A stretch of DNA of 64,000 bases from Flavivirga amylovorans (lineage in GTDB: Bacteria > Bacteroidota > Bacteroidia > Flavobacteriales > Flavobacteriaceae), in the NCBI RefSeq assembly GCF_030540875.1, contig NZ_JAUOEM010000001.1, positions 1,209,397 through 1,273,396 of the forward strand, written 5' to 3'. The notes below the pieces were generated by a model. It did no database searches, was not told where the DNA came from, and was given only the letters and a program-made list of their open reading frames with translations. The position numbers and the translations under genes are program-made. Shown here piece by piece: positions 24,836-34,387 of the stretch; the stretch's first letter is position 1, and each line of letters opens with the position of its first letter.

Positions 24836-25287
24836 GACTGTAAAATAAACCCTGATCCACAAAGTTTTCTATTTCATTGGATTCAATTCAATTCAATTCA
24901 ATGGTATTATTAATATCTAGATATGAAGACCTTTTCTTCATATAATTAATATAACCCCCTTTTTTTCAGTAAAAACCATCCTAAGCGCCTAATCATTATT
25001 TATTACTTTGTTTACTTAGAAATTTATTTTAAATAACATGAGTTCGATTTAATGCAAGCATATTTCTAACGAGAGCCTGACTAATAGTGTTATATGTCGC
25101 CTTGAGCGCAGTCGAAAGGTCATTAAAATCTAGATGTTTAAATAGGTTCCGACTTCGCTCCTTTAGATTTAACTTTTTGAAATTCGGCTTAATGATTTTG
25201 TTCTTATGTCGAACTCACATTAAATAAGTTTCTAATGACTCTAAGGAGCAAAATATTTGAAAGACAATAGTATTAAATAAGAAATAA
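24836..25287. repeat. Gap with short tandem and REP-like repeats
   Basis: Holds four copies of ATTCA (24881-24900) and a REP-like stretch (GCCTTGAGCGCAGTCGAAAG near 25099, then a pyrimidine-rich arm to 25165). No gene is seen. The end includes CATTAAATAAG just before the next gene. Confidence 0.5.
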
Positions 25288-27273
25288 ATGAACAAGCCTA
25301 CATTAGTGATTTTAGCAGCAGGAATGGGGAGTCGATATGGCGGATTAAAGCAGATCGATGCCTTGAATGCGGAAGGTGATACCATAATAGATTTTTCATT
25401 ATATGATGCGCTCCGAGCAGGATTTGGGAAGTTTGTGTTTATTATCAGAAGAAGTTTTGAGCGAGAATTTAAAGAGATCTTTAACAAAAAGTTGGAAGGT
25501 AAAGCAGACGTTGCTTACATATACCAGGAGCTTGAAAATGTCCCCGAAAAGTATATAAACCCAAATAGAATAAAACCCTGGGGTACAGGACATGCACTTT
25601 TAATGGCTGAAGAAGCCATCACCGGAAATTTTGCCATAATAAATGCAGATGATTTTTATGGTGCAGAAGCTTTTGAAACCATGGCTAAGCACTTAATAAA
25701 AACAGACAAGAACTCTTTTAATTTTAGTACCATGGCGTATTTATTAAAAAATACAGTTTCAGATCATGGGTATGTGTCAAGAGGTGAATGTCAAGTAAAT
25801 GAAAAAGGCTATTTAACCAGTGTAAATGAGCGAACCCACATTGAGAAAATCGATGGTAAATTAAGACGAAAAGATGCCTTTGGGAACTTTGTTTCCATTG
25901 ATGAAAATACAATAGTATCAATGAATTTTTGGGGATTCACACCTAAATGTTTCGAATTTGGCAGCGCATTATTTATGACCTTTTTAGAGGAAAATAAAGA
26001 GAATCATAAAGCAGAATTTTATATTCCGTCTGTCGTAAATGATATGCTGAAATCTGATAAGGTCCATGTAGAAGTATTAAAATCTGATGCTAAATGGTTT
26101 GGAGTTACATACAAAGAAGATAAAGAAATTGTGCAAAAAGCAATTGCAGATTTAAAGCATAAAAATAGATACCCAACGAATCTTTGGTGTACTCTAGAAG
26201 AAGAACTAAAAAGTGTCTTTAACCAGTTTGAACATAAAAACGAATTTGAATCTTATGTAGAACTAGCTTCTGGCCATATTAATGATACCTATTTAATAAA
26301 AACGGATGAAAAGCCTTATTATGTTTTACAGCGGATTAACGATGGTGTTTTTAAAGACGTTCCAGGACTAATAAATAATAAAATTAGTATAAGCGATCAT
26401 ATTAAAGATAAACTCTCCCACCTTCCAAAAGAAACACTTAATAGACGGGTGCTCTCTTTTGTAAAAACCAAAACAGGTGATAAATTCTATAAAGCAGATA
26501 CTAACAGTTATTGGAATATGACAATTTTCATAGACGATAGTGTCACTTTTGAAACCATTAACAATGAAAAGGTCGCCTACGAAGGCGGGAAATTATTTGG
26601 TGAATTTTTGCAATTAACCAATGATTTTAATGTGTCGAATCTAATAGAAGTCATTCCTAGATTTCATGATATGTCTTTTCGTTACTCTCAATTCGAAGAC
26701 GCTCTTGAAACTGCGAGCGAAAAACGTTTGAATAAATCAAAACCATATCTAACTATGGTTGAAAATTATAGGGCAGAGATGCACATTCTCCAAAGCTTGA
26801 AAGAGTCTGGAGCAATAAAATCAAGGGTCACACATAACGATACCAAAATATCTAATGCGTTATTCGATTTAAATAATGAAGGTCTATGTGTTATTGATAC
26901 AGATACTGTAATGTCAGGCATTGTACATTATGATTTTGGAGATGCTATTCGAACTATTTGCAATACCGCAACAGAAGATGAAACAAATTTAGATTTAGTA
27001 GCGTTCAACAAAACCTATTATAAAGCCTACAAAAGAGGGTTTTTAGAGAAGGTAGAATCTTCCCTATCACCTTTAGAGATAATCTATTTACCACTAGGAG
27101 CTAAAACCATAATTTTTATTATGGCACTACGCTTTTTAACCGATTATTTAAACGGTGATGTGTATTATAAAACAAAGTACCCAGACCATAATTTTGATCG
27201 TGCAAAAAACCAATTTAAACTATTACAAAGTTTTTCAGAAAAAATAGTACAGTTAGAGAGAGAAAGCGTCTAA
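25288..27273 (+). CDS. Sugar-1-phosphate nucleotidyltransferase fused to N-acetylhexosamine-1-kinase-like domain
   Basis: A 661-residue two-domain protein. Residues 1 to about 290 are an NTP-transferase: LAAGMGSRYGGLKQ (NTP loop), PWGTGHALLMAEE, NADDFYG (metal Asp), later FWGFTPKCF. Residues about 310-661 resemble the APH-like kinase NahK: ELASGHINDTYLIK, the catalytic loop VTHNDTKISN with Asp518 and Asn523, and the metal motif VIDTDTVMSG (Asp537, Asp539). NahK phosphorylates free GlcNAc or GalNAc at C1; the first domain could then make the UDP-sugar. The two activities are usually on separate genes, so this fusion would channel the sugar phosphate. Followed 90 bp later by a symporter and then nagB. 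Substrate identity is inferred. Confidence 0.85.
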   Translation: MNKPTLVILAAGMGSRYGGLKQIDALNAEGDTIIDFSLYDALRAGFGKFVFIIRRSFEREFKEIFNKKLEGKADVAYIYQELENVPEKYINPNRIKPWGTGHALLMAEEAITGNFAIINADDFYGAEAFETMAKHLIKTDKNSFNFSTMAYLLKNTVSDHGYVSRGECQVNEKGYLTSVNERTHIEKIDGKLRRKDAFGNFVSIDENTIVSMNFWGFTPKCFEFGSALFMTFLEENKENHKAEFYIPSVVNDMLKSDKVHVEVLKSDAKWFGVTYKEDKEIVQKAIADLKHKNRYPTNLWCTLEEELKSVFNQFEHKNEFESYVELASGHINDTYLIKTDEKPYYVLQRINDGVFKDVPGLINNKISISDHIKDKLSHLPKETLNRRVLSFVKTKTGDKFYKADTNSYWNMTIFIDDSVTFETINNEKVAYEGGKLFGEFLQLTNDFNVSNLIEVIPRFHDMSFRYSQFEDALETASEKRLNKSKPYLTMVENYRAEMHILQSLKESGAIKSRVTHNDTKISNALFDLNNEGLCVIDTDTVMSGIVHYDFGDAIRTICNTATEDETNLDLVAFNKTYYKAYKRGFLEKVESSLSPLEIIYLPLGAKTIIFIMALRFLTDYLNGDVYYKTKYPDHNFDRAKNQFKLLQSFSEKIVQLERESV

Positions 27274-27363
27274 GTACTTTTTTAATGAATGTATTGGTTT
27301 AGAACAAAACTGGGAAAACAAAAGCGTTTACAATTTAATTTTAACTAATAAAACAAGCGACGT

Positions 27364-29178
27364 ATGGTGGCATTAAGCACATTAGATTATATATTAATCA
27401 TTCTGTTTTTTACAATAACACTTTCTATAGGTATCTATGTATCTAAGAAATCGGGTAAAAATGCTTCGGAATTTTTCCTTTCAGGAAGAACCATGCCCTG
27501 GTGGTTATTAGGTGTATCGATGGTTGCCACAACCTTTTCAACAGATACCCCCAATTTAGTAACCGATATTGTGAGAACAAACGGCGTATCCGGTAATTGG
27601 GTTTGGTGGGCGTTTTTAATAACAGGTCTACTTACTGTTTTTGTATATGCCAAACTCTGGCGTAAATCGAATGTAAATACCGATATAGAATTTTATGAAT
27701 TTAGATATGGAGGTAAACCAGCAGCCTTTTTAAGAAAATTCAGAGCCATTTATTTAGGCGTTATCTTTAATGTGATTACCATGTCTGCAGTAACCCTGGC
27801 AGCCATTAAAATAGGCGGTATCATGCTCGGTTTAGAACCCTGGCAAACCGTTATCAGTGCAGGCCTTATAACCGTTGTTTTTAGTGCTCTTGGAGGTTTT
27901 AAAGGAGTTGTTTATACCGATTTTGTTTTATTCTTTGTGGCTATGGGAGGCGCCATTGGAGCCGCCTATTATTTGGTGAATATACCCGAAGTTGGAAGTC
28001 TCGATGCCCTTTTAACCAATGCGCATGTTGCAGACAAGTTATCTATATTACCAGATTTTAATGATAAACAAGCCTTAATAACCTTATTAATTATTCCGTT
28101 GGCTGTACAGTGGTGGAGTTCCTGGTATCCAGGAGCAGAACCTGGTGGCGGTGGTTATATCGCACAACGAATGCTAGCAGCAAAAGACGAAAATCATGCC
28201 ATAGGCGCTACCTTTTTCTTTAATATTATGCACTATGCCTTACGCCCTTGGCCATGGATTCTTGTAGCATTAGCATCATTGGTTGTATTTCCAGACCTAG
28301 CAAGTATCCAGGACGCATTTCCAAATATAGCCGATGATAAACTAGGACACGATTTAGCCTATTCGGCCATGCTTACCAAATTACCAAGTGGCCTATTGGG
28401 TTTGGTCTTAGCATCGTTAATAGCAGCCTATATGAGCACCATTTCAACTCAACTCAACTGGGGATCATCCTATATGGTTTACGATTTTTATAAACAACAA
28501 ATAAATCCCAAAGCTTCAGAAAAACAATTGGTAGCCGTTGGTAGAATCTCTACAGTAATCCTAATGGGGTGTAGTGCCATATTAGCATTATTATTACAAA
28601 ATGCCTTACAATTATTTGAGGTACTATTAGTCTTCGGAGCTGGTACAGGGCTTATATTTATTTTACGTTGGTTTTGGTGGCGCATCAATGCATGGAGTGA
28701 AATCACAGCCATGTTTACATCAGGAATCATTTCAATAGTACTAAAATTAACGCCACTTGGAGCTTATCTTTTTAAGTCAGAAACTGGTGTTTTTGAAAAT
28801 TATCTAGAATACCCTTTGGTCGTTTTAGTCACAACAATAATTTGGTTAATAGCAACCTATATCACACAACCAGAAAGCAAAAAAGTCTTGCAAAGCTTTT
28901 ACAAAAAAATCCAACCAGGCGGTCCTGGGTGGACTAAAGTTATTAAAGAAGCCGAAGCAGACAACATAACACTCGCAGATTCAAACGAAGGCTGGAGTGT
29001 TCCCTCTGGTATTTTAGCCATGCTTCTTGGTTGTGTGTTCATTTATAGCTGCATGTTTGCCACAGGCTATTGGATTTACGGAGATTATAAATATGCCATG
29101 ATACTCACTATCGTAGTAATAATTTCAGGGTATTTATTAACGAAGGTCTGGAAAAAAATAAAAGCCACCATTCTATAA
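27364..29178 (+). CDS. Sodium/solute symporter, SSS family, probably amino-sugar uptake
   Basis: A 604-residue inner-membrane protein with about 14-15 hydrophobic segments. Seen: LDYILIILFFTITLSIGIYVS, then EFFLSGRTMPWWLLGVSMVAT and TFSTDTPNLVTDIV (SSS signature region), VVYTDFVLFFVAMGG, and a sodium-site helix ending LASLIAAYMSTISTQLNWGSSY. It is longer than the gal symporter and carries an extra C-terminal region with two more membrane segments (ILAMLLGCVFIYSCMFATGYW). It sits between the kinase fusion and the NagB fusion with short gaps (90 and 20 bp), so it likely imports N-acetylhexosamine or a related product. Confidence 0.88.
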   Translation: MVALSTLDYILIILFFTITLSIGIYVSKKSGKNASEFFLSGRTMPWWLLGVSMVATTFSTDTPNLVTDIVRTNGVSGNWVWWAFLITGLLTVFVYAKLWRKSNVNTDIEFYEFRYGGKPAAFLRKFRAIYLGVIFNVITMSAVTLAAIKIGGIMLGLEPWQTVISAGLITVVFSALGGFKGVVYTDFVLFFVAMGGAIGAAYYLVNIPEVGSLDALLTNAHVADKLSILPDFNDKQALITLLIIPLAVQWWSSWYPGAEPGGGGYIAQRMLAAKDENHAIGATFFFNIMHYALRPWPWILVALASLVVFPDLASIQDAFPNIADDKLGHDLAYSAMLTKLPSGLLGLVLASLIAAYMSTISTQLNWGSSYMVYDFYKQQINPKASEKQLVAVGRISTVILMGCSAILALLLQNALQLFEVLLVFGAGTGLIFILRWFWWRINAWSEITAMFTSGIISIVLKLTPLGAYLFKSETGVFENYLEYPLVVLVTTIIWLIATYITQPESKKVLQSFYKKIQPGGPGWTKVIKEAEADNITLADSNEGWSVPSGILAMLLGCVFIYSCMFATGYWIYGDYKYAMILTIVVIISGYLLTKVWKKIKATIL

Positions 29179-29198
29179 AAAATAAAAGAAAATAAGTC

Positions 29199-31127
29199 AT
29201 GTTAAAAAGTACCATAGATAAAGCAACAGGTTTTGAAAAACGATTCGAAAATATAGACACCGTAGTTTTTGAAAATTCATTTACAGCCTCAAAAGCCGTT
29301 GCAAAGGAAATTGCAGACCTCATTAGGAAGAAACAAACACAAGAACAACCTTGTATATTAGGTTTAGCAACAGGCTCTTCCCCAAAAGGATTGTATGCAG
29401 AATTAGTACGAATGCATAAAGAAGACGGTCTGAGTTTTAAAAATGTGATCACATTTAATTTAGATGAGTATTACCCCATGCAACCAGATTCAGTAAATAG
29501 CTATGTGCGATTTATGAAAGAATTGCTGTTGGATCAGGTCGATATATTATCTGGAAATTATCACATCCCAGACGGGACATTATCAAAAGAAGCCATAGCA
29601 GATTACTGTAGAGATTACGAAGCTAAAATAGAAGCGCTAGGAGGTCTTGATTTGCAAGTGTTAGGTATTGGCGGAAACGGCCATATTGGTTTTAATGAAT
29701 CTGGCTCCTTGCAAAACTCTAAAACCAGATTAGTAGCTTTAGATCATATCACAAGAGTGGCAGCAAGCGGTGACTTTTCAGGCTTAATAAATACCCCAAG
29801 AACCGCCATTACCTTAGGCGTAAAAAAGATCATGGAAGCCAAACGAGTTATCTTAATGGCCTGGGGAGAAGGAAAATCCAGTATTATAAAAGCCTCAACA
29901 GAAGGGCCAGTTACAAATCAGGTTCCAGCCTCTTTTTTACAAGAACATAACAATGTTGTTTTTGTAATAGATAAAGCGGCGGCCTCAAAACTAACACGAA
30001 TCAATACCCCGTGGTTAGTTGAAAAAGTTGTTTGGACCGATAAAATGATTCGTAAAGCCGTTTTAGGTCTAGCATTACATCTTGAAAAGCCTATTTTAAT
30101 GCTCACCGATGCCGATTATATAGAAAACGGGATGAGTGATCTATTAGCAGATTCAGGACCTGCCTACGACATTAATATTAAAATCTTTAATAAAGTACAA
30201 CACACCATTACAGGATGGCCGGGAGGCAAGCCAGAAGCAGAAGATGCTAACAGACCAGAACGCGCGCTACCAACAAAAAAGCGGGTTTTAATTTTTAGTC
30301 CACACCCAGATGATGATATTATTAGCATGGGTGGAACCTTCAAAAGATTACAAAAACAAGGGCACGAAGTTCATGTAGCCTATCAAACCTCTGGAAACAT
30401 TGCTGTAGCCGATGATGAAGCTTTAAGATATGCAAGCTTTGTATGCGATTACAATGAAAAATTTGACATAGAAAGTATAGAAGCCAAAAAAATCTACAAA
30501 GAAGCCATTACGTTTTTAAAAAACAAAAAAGATAGTGAGATAGATACCAAAGACGTTAGGCATATTAAAGGCTTAATACGAAAAGGTGAAGCAAGAGCAA
30601 CAAGCCATTTTGTAGGGCTTGAAGATGCGCAGATCCATTTTATGGAACTACCCTTTTATGAAACGGGTACCATCGATAAAAAACCTTTAGGCGAAGACGA
30701 CATAAAAATAACGATGGATCTGATCGAAAAAATAAAACCACATCAAATATATGCAGCAGGCGATTTAGCAGACCCGCATGGCACCCATAAAGTCTGTTTA
30801 GATGCCATTATTGAATCCATTACCAGATTAAAAGATAAACCATTTATGAGTGATTGCTGGGTTTGGTTGTACAGAGGCGCCTGGCAGGAGTGGGGTGTTG
30901 ATGAAATAGAAATGGCAGTTCCTATGGGGCCAGATCAAGTGTTAGAAAAACGAAAAGGCATTTTTAAACACCAGTCTCAAAAAGACGGTGTTGTATTTCA
31001 GGGGTCAGATAGTAGAGAATTTTGGCAAAGAGCAGAAGATAGAAATAGAGAAACTGCCGAATTATATGATAAACTGGGGTTATCGCATTATGCTGCTATG
31101 GAAGCTTTTGTGAGATGGGAGTTTTAA
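29199..31127 (+). CDS. nagB: Glucosamine-6-phosphate deaminase fused to PIG-L/LmbE-type deacetylase domain
   Basis: A 642-residue two-domain protein typical of Bacteroidota NagB. Residues about 30-270: CILGLATGSSPKGLYAEL (phosphate/sugar loop), ITFNLDEYYPM with the active-site Asp, VLGIGGNGHIGFNESGS and an intact later GVKKIMEAKRVILMAWGEGK. Residues about 360-640: RVLIFSPHPDDDIISMGGT (zinc motif HPDD, His369, Asp371, Asp372) and ADPHGTHKVCLDAI, as in PIG-L/LmbE N-deacetylases. The first half converts GlcN-6-P to fructose-6-P; the second could remove an acetyl group. It lies 20 bp after the symporter, in one operon with the kinase fusion. Activity of the second domain is not proven. Confidence 0.92.
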   Translation: MLKSTIDKATGFEKRFENIDTVVFENSFTASKAVAKEIADLIRKKQTQEQPCILGLATGSSPKGLYAELVRMHKEDGLSFKNVITFNLDEYYPMQPDSVNSYVRFMKELLLDQVDILSGNYHIPDGTLSKEAIADYCRDYEAKIEALGGLDLQVLGIGGNGHIGFNESGSLQNSKTRLVALDHITRVAASGDFSGLINTPRTAITLGVKKIMEAKRVILMAWGEGKSSIIKASTEGPVTNQVPASFLQEHNNVVFVIDKAAASKLTRINTPWLVEKVVWTDKMIRKAVLGLALHLEKPILMLTDADYIENGMSDLLADSGPAYDINIKIFNKVQHTITGWPGGKPEAEDANRPERALPTKKRVLIFSPHPDDDIISMGGTFKRLQKQGHEVHVAYQTSGNIAVADDEALRYASFVCDYNEKFDIESIEAKKIYKEAITFLKNKKDSEIDTKDVRHIKGLIRKGEARATSHFVGLEDAQIHFMELPFYETGTIDKKPLGEDDIKITMDLIEKIKPHQIYAAGDLADPHGTHKVCLDAIIESITRLKDKPFMSDCWVWLYRGAWQEWGVDEIEMAVPMGPDQVLEKRKGIFKHQSQKDGVVFQGSDSREFWQRAEDRNRETAELYDKLGLSHYAAMEAFVRWEF

Positions 31128-31144
31128 AAAAAACAAAGAATGAC

Positions 31145-31465
31145 ATGTATAATACAACGTTATCGATCTTTGAATTAATAAAGATAGAACCTGTAAAAAG
31201 TATAGAGGTTTACAATAGATTTATTAATTGGGTTACAGGAGAATTTGATTTATACCTTAAGAACAAGTCCAAAGAACTGAAAGTGTATTTTCCCAATGGA
31301 TGGTTTAGTATTGGTTGTTTTAAAAATGAGAACCAGCAGATAAACATTAAAATTAAAGTAAAAGGAAAATCAAAAATAGCATGTCAAAAAATAATGAATC
31401 AATTAGAACTAATATATCACCATGTTTTACGTTTTACGGAATCAAATAATGTGAATCTTGGATAA
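31145..31465 (+). CDS. Small protein of unknown function after nagB
   Basis: A frame starts at 31115, overlapping nagB, but ATG 31145 (MYNTTLSIFELIKIEPVKS) is the likelier start, 17 bp after the nagB stop; this gives 106 residues. The sequence is alpha/beta, with FPNGWFSIGCFKNENQQINIKI and QKIMNQLELIYHHVLRF. No signal peptide or motif. It may be cotranscribed with nagB. I do not recognise it. Confidence 0.45.
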   Translation: MYNTTLSIFELIKIEPVKSIEVYNRFINWVTGEFDLYLKNKSKELKVYFPNGWFSIGCFKNENQQINIKIKVKGKSKIACQKIMNQLELIYHHVLRFTESNNVNLG

Positions 31466-32228
31466 GAAAATTTATGTCAGTTATTGTCCTGAAACAAGTT
31501 CAGGATCGTATCGAAAACCTGTCTGTCAAACAGCTACGGGGTACTCACAAATATTATAGACATACTTAAAAAATAATACTATACAAAAAAAGGAGACACG
31601 AATTTCACGAATTATCACGAATTACCCTGCCTACCGGCAAGCCAAAGGCATAGCAGGTTTAAAACCTATATGGTCTTAAGACTGACTGAAAGTCAGATTC
31701 GTGTTTATGTTGGGAATAGATCTCCCTATCACATTGAGATTCTATTCGTGTAAATTTGTGCAATTCGTGTCTTAATTATCGTTTGATACTCAGATTCTGG
31801 TTTACTGTCGTAGCTTATACATATTAAAATTTCATGAAGCTGACAGGAAAAAAATAACTTAAAAAGATGTGGGTACACCGTAGCTGCCAACCAGGCAGGC
31901 AAATAAATTTTCAACAAAAAAAGCGTCTCGATACATCCCGAAGCAAGCTCGGAACACTCGAAGTGACATCTTAAACTCTTAAACAAGATTCGCGTTAAAT
32001 AGTAAGAAACAAACATGTGAAACGATGCACTAAAATAGATTTTTAAGGTATTTTTAGATTTAATAACATTCCCCTTTGTACCGCCTTAAAAATAAGGGGT
32101 GTATATACATGTCCTCTTGAAAAGAGTCAAATATCTCTCACAAAATCATTTAAAAAATACCAATAAACACACCTTTAAATCTCAAAAAAGAAACCACAAA
32201 ATTACGTCAATATCATTCCTTTGTATGT
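31466..32228. other. 763-bp gap with repeats and a GH123 upstream region
   Basis: Contains the CACGAAT-type repeat (31594-31771), REP-like GC-rich pieces (CCTGCCTACCGGCAAG near 31627; CCAACCAGGCAGG near 31889), a stretch CTCTTAAACAAGATTCGCG also found in another gap (near 42401), and GGGGTGT at 32096-32102 in the promoter-proximal part. No gene; small frames here have no protein-like pattern. Confidence 0.55.
31594..31771. repeat. CACGAAT-type inverted repeat, copy 1
   Basis: Ends GACACGAATT (31594) and AATTCGTGTC (31762) are perfect 10-bp inverted arms; further copies of CACGAATT and its complement follow inside. Includes ACTGAAAGTCAGATTCGTGT, shared with the copies at 36146 and 56645. Confidence 0.75.
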
Positions 32229-34190
32229 ATGACGGAACTTTTGAAATTTTTAAAACGTTTATATTCTTATTACATACTAAGTCTGTGTGTGCTGATTTGT
32301 ATCAACTATAGCTGTATGGAAAGTGTCGCTATTGAAGAAAAGACATTAGAAAGAAACAGCAAAGAAACACAAGCTTATCCAGAATGGCTAAAACTAAACG
32401 TAGACGAAGCACTACCAGATGATTATACCATTTGGGTACCAACAAACAATTTAGAAACCTCTTCTTTAATCAGAGTCCCTAAATATCCTCGAACATTTAA
32501 TGAGGAAGAGTTGCTGGAAAACCCAGCACTTAAGGATTTTCAAATCATTGCAGCAGATAGTTCTCTTGTGTATACTCTTTCTGGAGTCCGGAATGAGCAG
32601 ATATCTGCACAAATAGCACTAGGAGCTAAAAAACCAATAAATCATATAACAGCGGAGATCAGTGATTTTATGTCGGCTAAAGGAGACGTGATATCAAAAA
32701 GTAATTTTCAAAAAAGAGTCGTAAAATACCATCCCGTACACCGTAGCCGTAGTGAATATGTATGGTCACCTAAGCTGGAAGGCATTGTAGACGAAGGGGT
32801 TTCTGGAACCATGGCACCAAATGTAGTAGGAGATGCCCTAATAGAAACCGATACAATAGACCTTAAAGCTTATACAGCGCAGCCAGTATGGTTAACATGC
32901 CACATTCCAAAAAATGCAACTCCAGATACCTATAAAGGCACTATTACTGTAAATAGTAAAGCATATGGGAAAAAAACCTTTAAAATAGAACTAGTGGTTT
33001 CCAGCCCACAACTTCCAGATCCCGACGCCTATCAATTCAATTTAGATTTATGGCTAAATCCAAGCGCCATTGCCGAATATTATAATTTGGAACATTGGTC
33101 CGATTTACATTGGAACAGAATACAAGAATATCTTAACGATTATGCCTCCCATGGTGGTAAAAATATAGCGACTACCATAACCCATGAGCCCTGGCACAAG
33201 CCTTGGCTGGGAGGAGCAACGCGTTCTCAGGTACAATTTGGATATCAAAGTATGGTTAAGTGGATAAAAACCAAAAATGGAGATTGGGAATTTGATTATA
33301 CTATTTTCGATAAATATGTAACGATGGCGACCCATACAGGCATTACAGGAGCTATAAATGCGTTTTCACTAACCCCTTTTCATACACAGCAAAAAATAGT
33401 ATATTGGGACGAAGTGTCTCAGACGCAAAAAAGTATGGAATTGGATATTACCGATAAAGCATATGAAGACATTTGGACCCAGTTTTTAAAGCATTTTAAA
33501 ACACACCTTCAAAATCAGGGTTGGTATGAACGCACCTTTTTAGGATTCGATGAAAAACCAGAAGACATCCTTCATAATATTATGGAAATTATAAATGCTG
33601 CAGCGCCAGAGTTTTTAAATAGGATTGTTATAGCAGGGCATCCAGAAGCAACAGTCTTGGCACAGAACCTATCCATATCCTATATGTTTTTCCCAGAGCA
33701 AGCCTTGGAACATAAGGCTAAAGTCCCTGTAAGAGCTACAATAGCCAAACGAAAAAAATCAGGGAAACAAACCACATTTTATCTCTGTGCAGAACCTGCG
33801 CACCCCAATACACTTACCTACTCACCAGCTGTAGAGGCTCGCTTGATTCCTTGGTTAGCCTTAAAATACAATACAGATGGTTACATGAGATGGGCGTATA
33901 ACAATTGGACAGCAGACCCTTTTAAAAACCCTGTTTTCTTACACAGTCAAGGGGATGACTACTATGTGTACCCAGGAAAAGATGGCCCAATCTCAAGCAT
34001 TCGGTGGGAATTGTTAAAAGAAGGTATTGAAGATTATGAACTCTATAAAATCATGGAGAAAAAAGGAGATATATCGAAAGAAACATTGTATAATGCTATA
34101 GAATGGGCAACCAAAAACCAAGATGGAAGACGAAAAAACGTGAGCGACATGATGCATGCAAGAAATATGATTTTGGGCAAAGATAAATAG
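32229..34190 (+). CDS. Exported GH123/DUF4091-type glycoside hydrolase (lipoprotein)
   Basis: A 653-residue protein with a lipoprotein-like leader (ILSLCVLICINYSC). The N-terminal part is beta-rich. The catalytic TIM-barrel region (about 260-640) has FNLDLWLNPSAIAEYY, then FLGFDEKPED with the Asp441-Glu442 pair that matches the Asp-Glu catalytic pair of GH123, and the family's closing WELLKEGIEDYELY. GH123 enzymes such as NgaP are beta-N-acetylgalactosaminidases that use the substrate acetamido group. Neighbours that handle N-acetylhexosamines support this. It should act at the cell surface or periplasm. The exact substrate is inferred; DUF4091 proteins also include uncharacterised members. 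Confidence 0.85.
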   Translation: MTELLKFLKRLYSYYILSLCVLICINYSCMESVAIEEKTLERNSKETQAYPEWLKLNVDEALPDDYTIWVPTNNLETSSLIRVPKYPRTFNEEELLENPALKDFQIIAADSSLVYTLSGVRNEQISAQIALGAKKPINHITAEISDFMSAKGDVISKSNFQKRVVKYHPVHRSRSEYVWSPKLEGIVDEGVSGTMAPNVVGDALIETDTIDLKAYTAQPVWLTCHIPKNATPDTYKGTITVNSKAYGKKTFKIELVVSSPQLPDPDAYQFNLDLWLNPSAIAEYYNLEHWSDLHWNRIQEYLNDYASHGGKNIATTITHEPWHKPWLGGATRSQVQFGYQSMVKWIKTKNGDWEFDYTIFDKYVTMATHTGITGAINAFSLTPFHTQQKIVYWDEVSQTQKSMELDITDKAYEDIWTQFLKHFKTHLQNQGWYERTFLGFDEKPEDILHNIMEIINAAAPEFLNRIVIAGHPEATVLAQNLSISYMFFPEQALEHKAKVPVRATIAKRKKSGKQTTFYLCAEPAHPNTLTYSPAVEARLIPWLALKYNTDGYMRWAYNNWTADPFKNPVFLHSQGDDYYVYPGKDGPISSIRWELLKEGIEDYELYKIMEKKGDISKETLYNAIEWATKNQDGRRKNVSDMMHARNMILGKDK

Positions 34191-34387
34191 CGTACCGTCC
34201 AAATTTTTTTTGAAAACAATAAGGATTAGGAAAGGATAATAGACCAAACCAAAAGAAGCGTCAAAAAAATATCGTAGATTTTACAACCAAATACCAAGAA
34301 CCAAGAACCAAATACAAAGGACTAATGATCGAAAATCTTTTTATTCTTGGAATCGTACCAAAAATAGCTGGGAACCGTAAGGTTATC

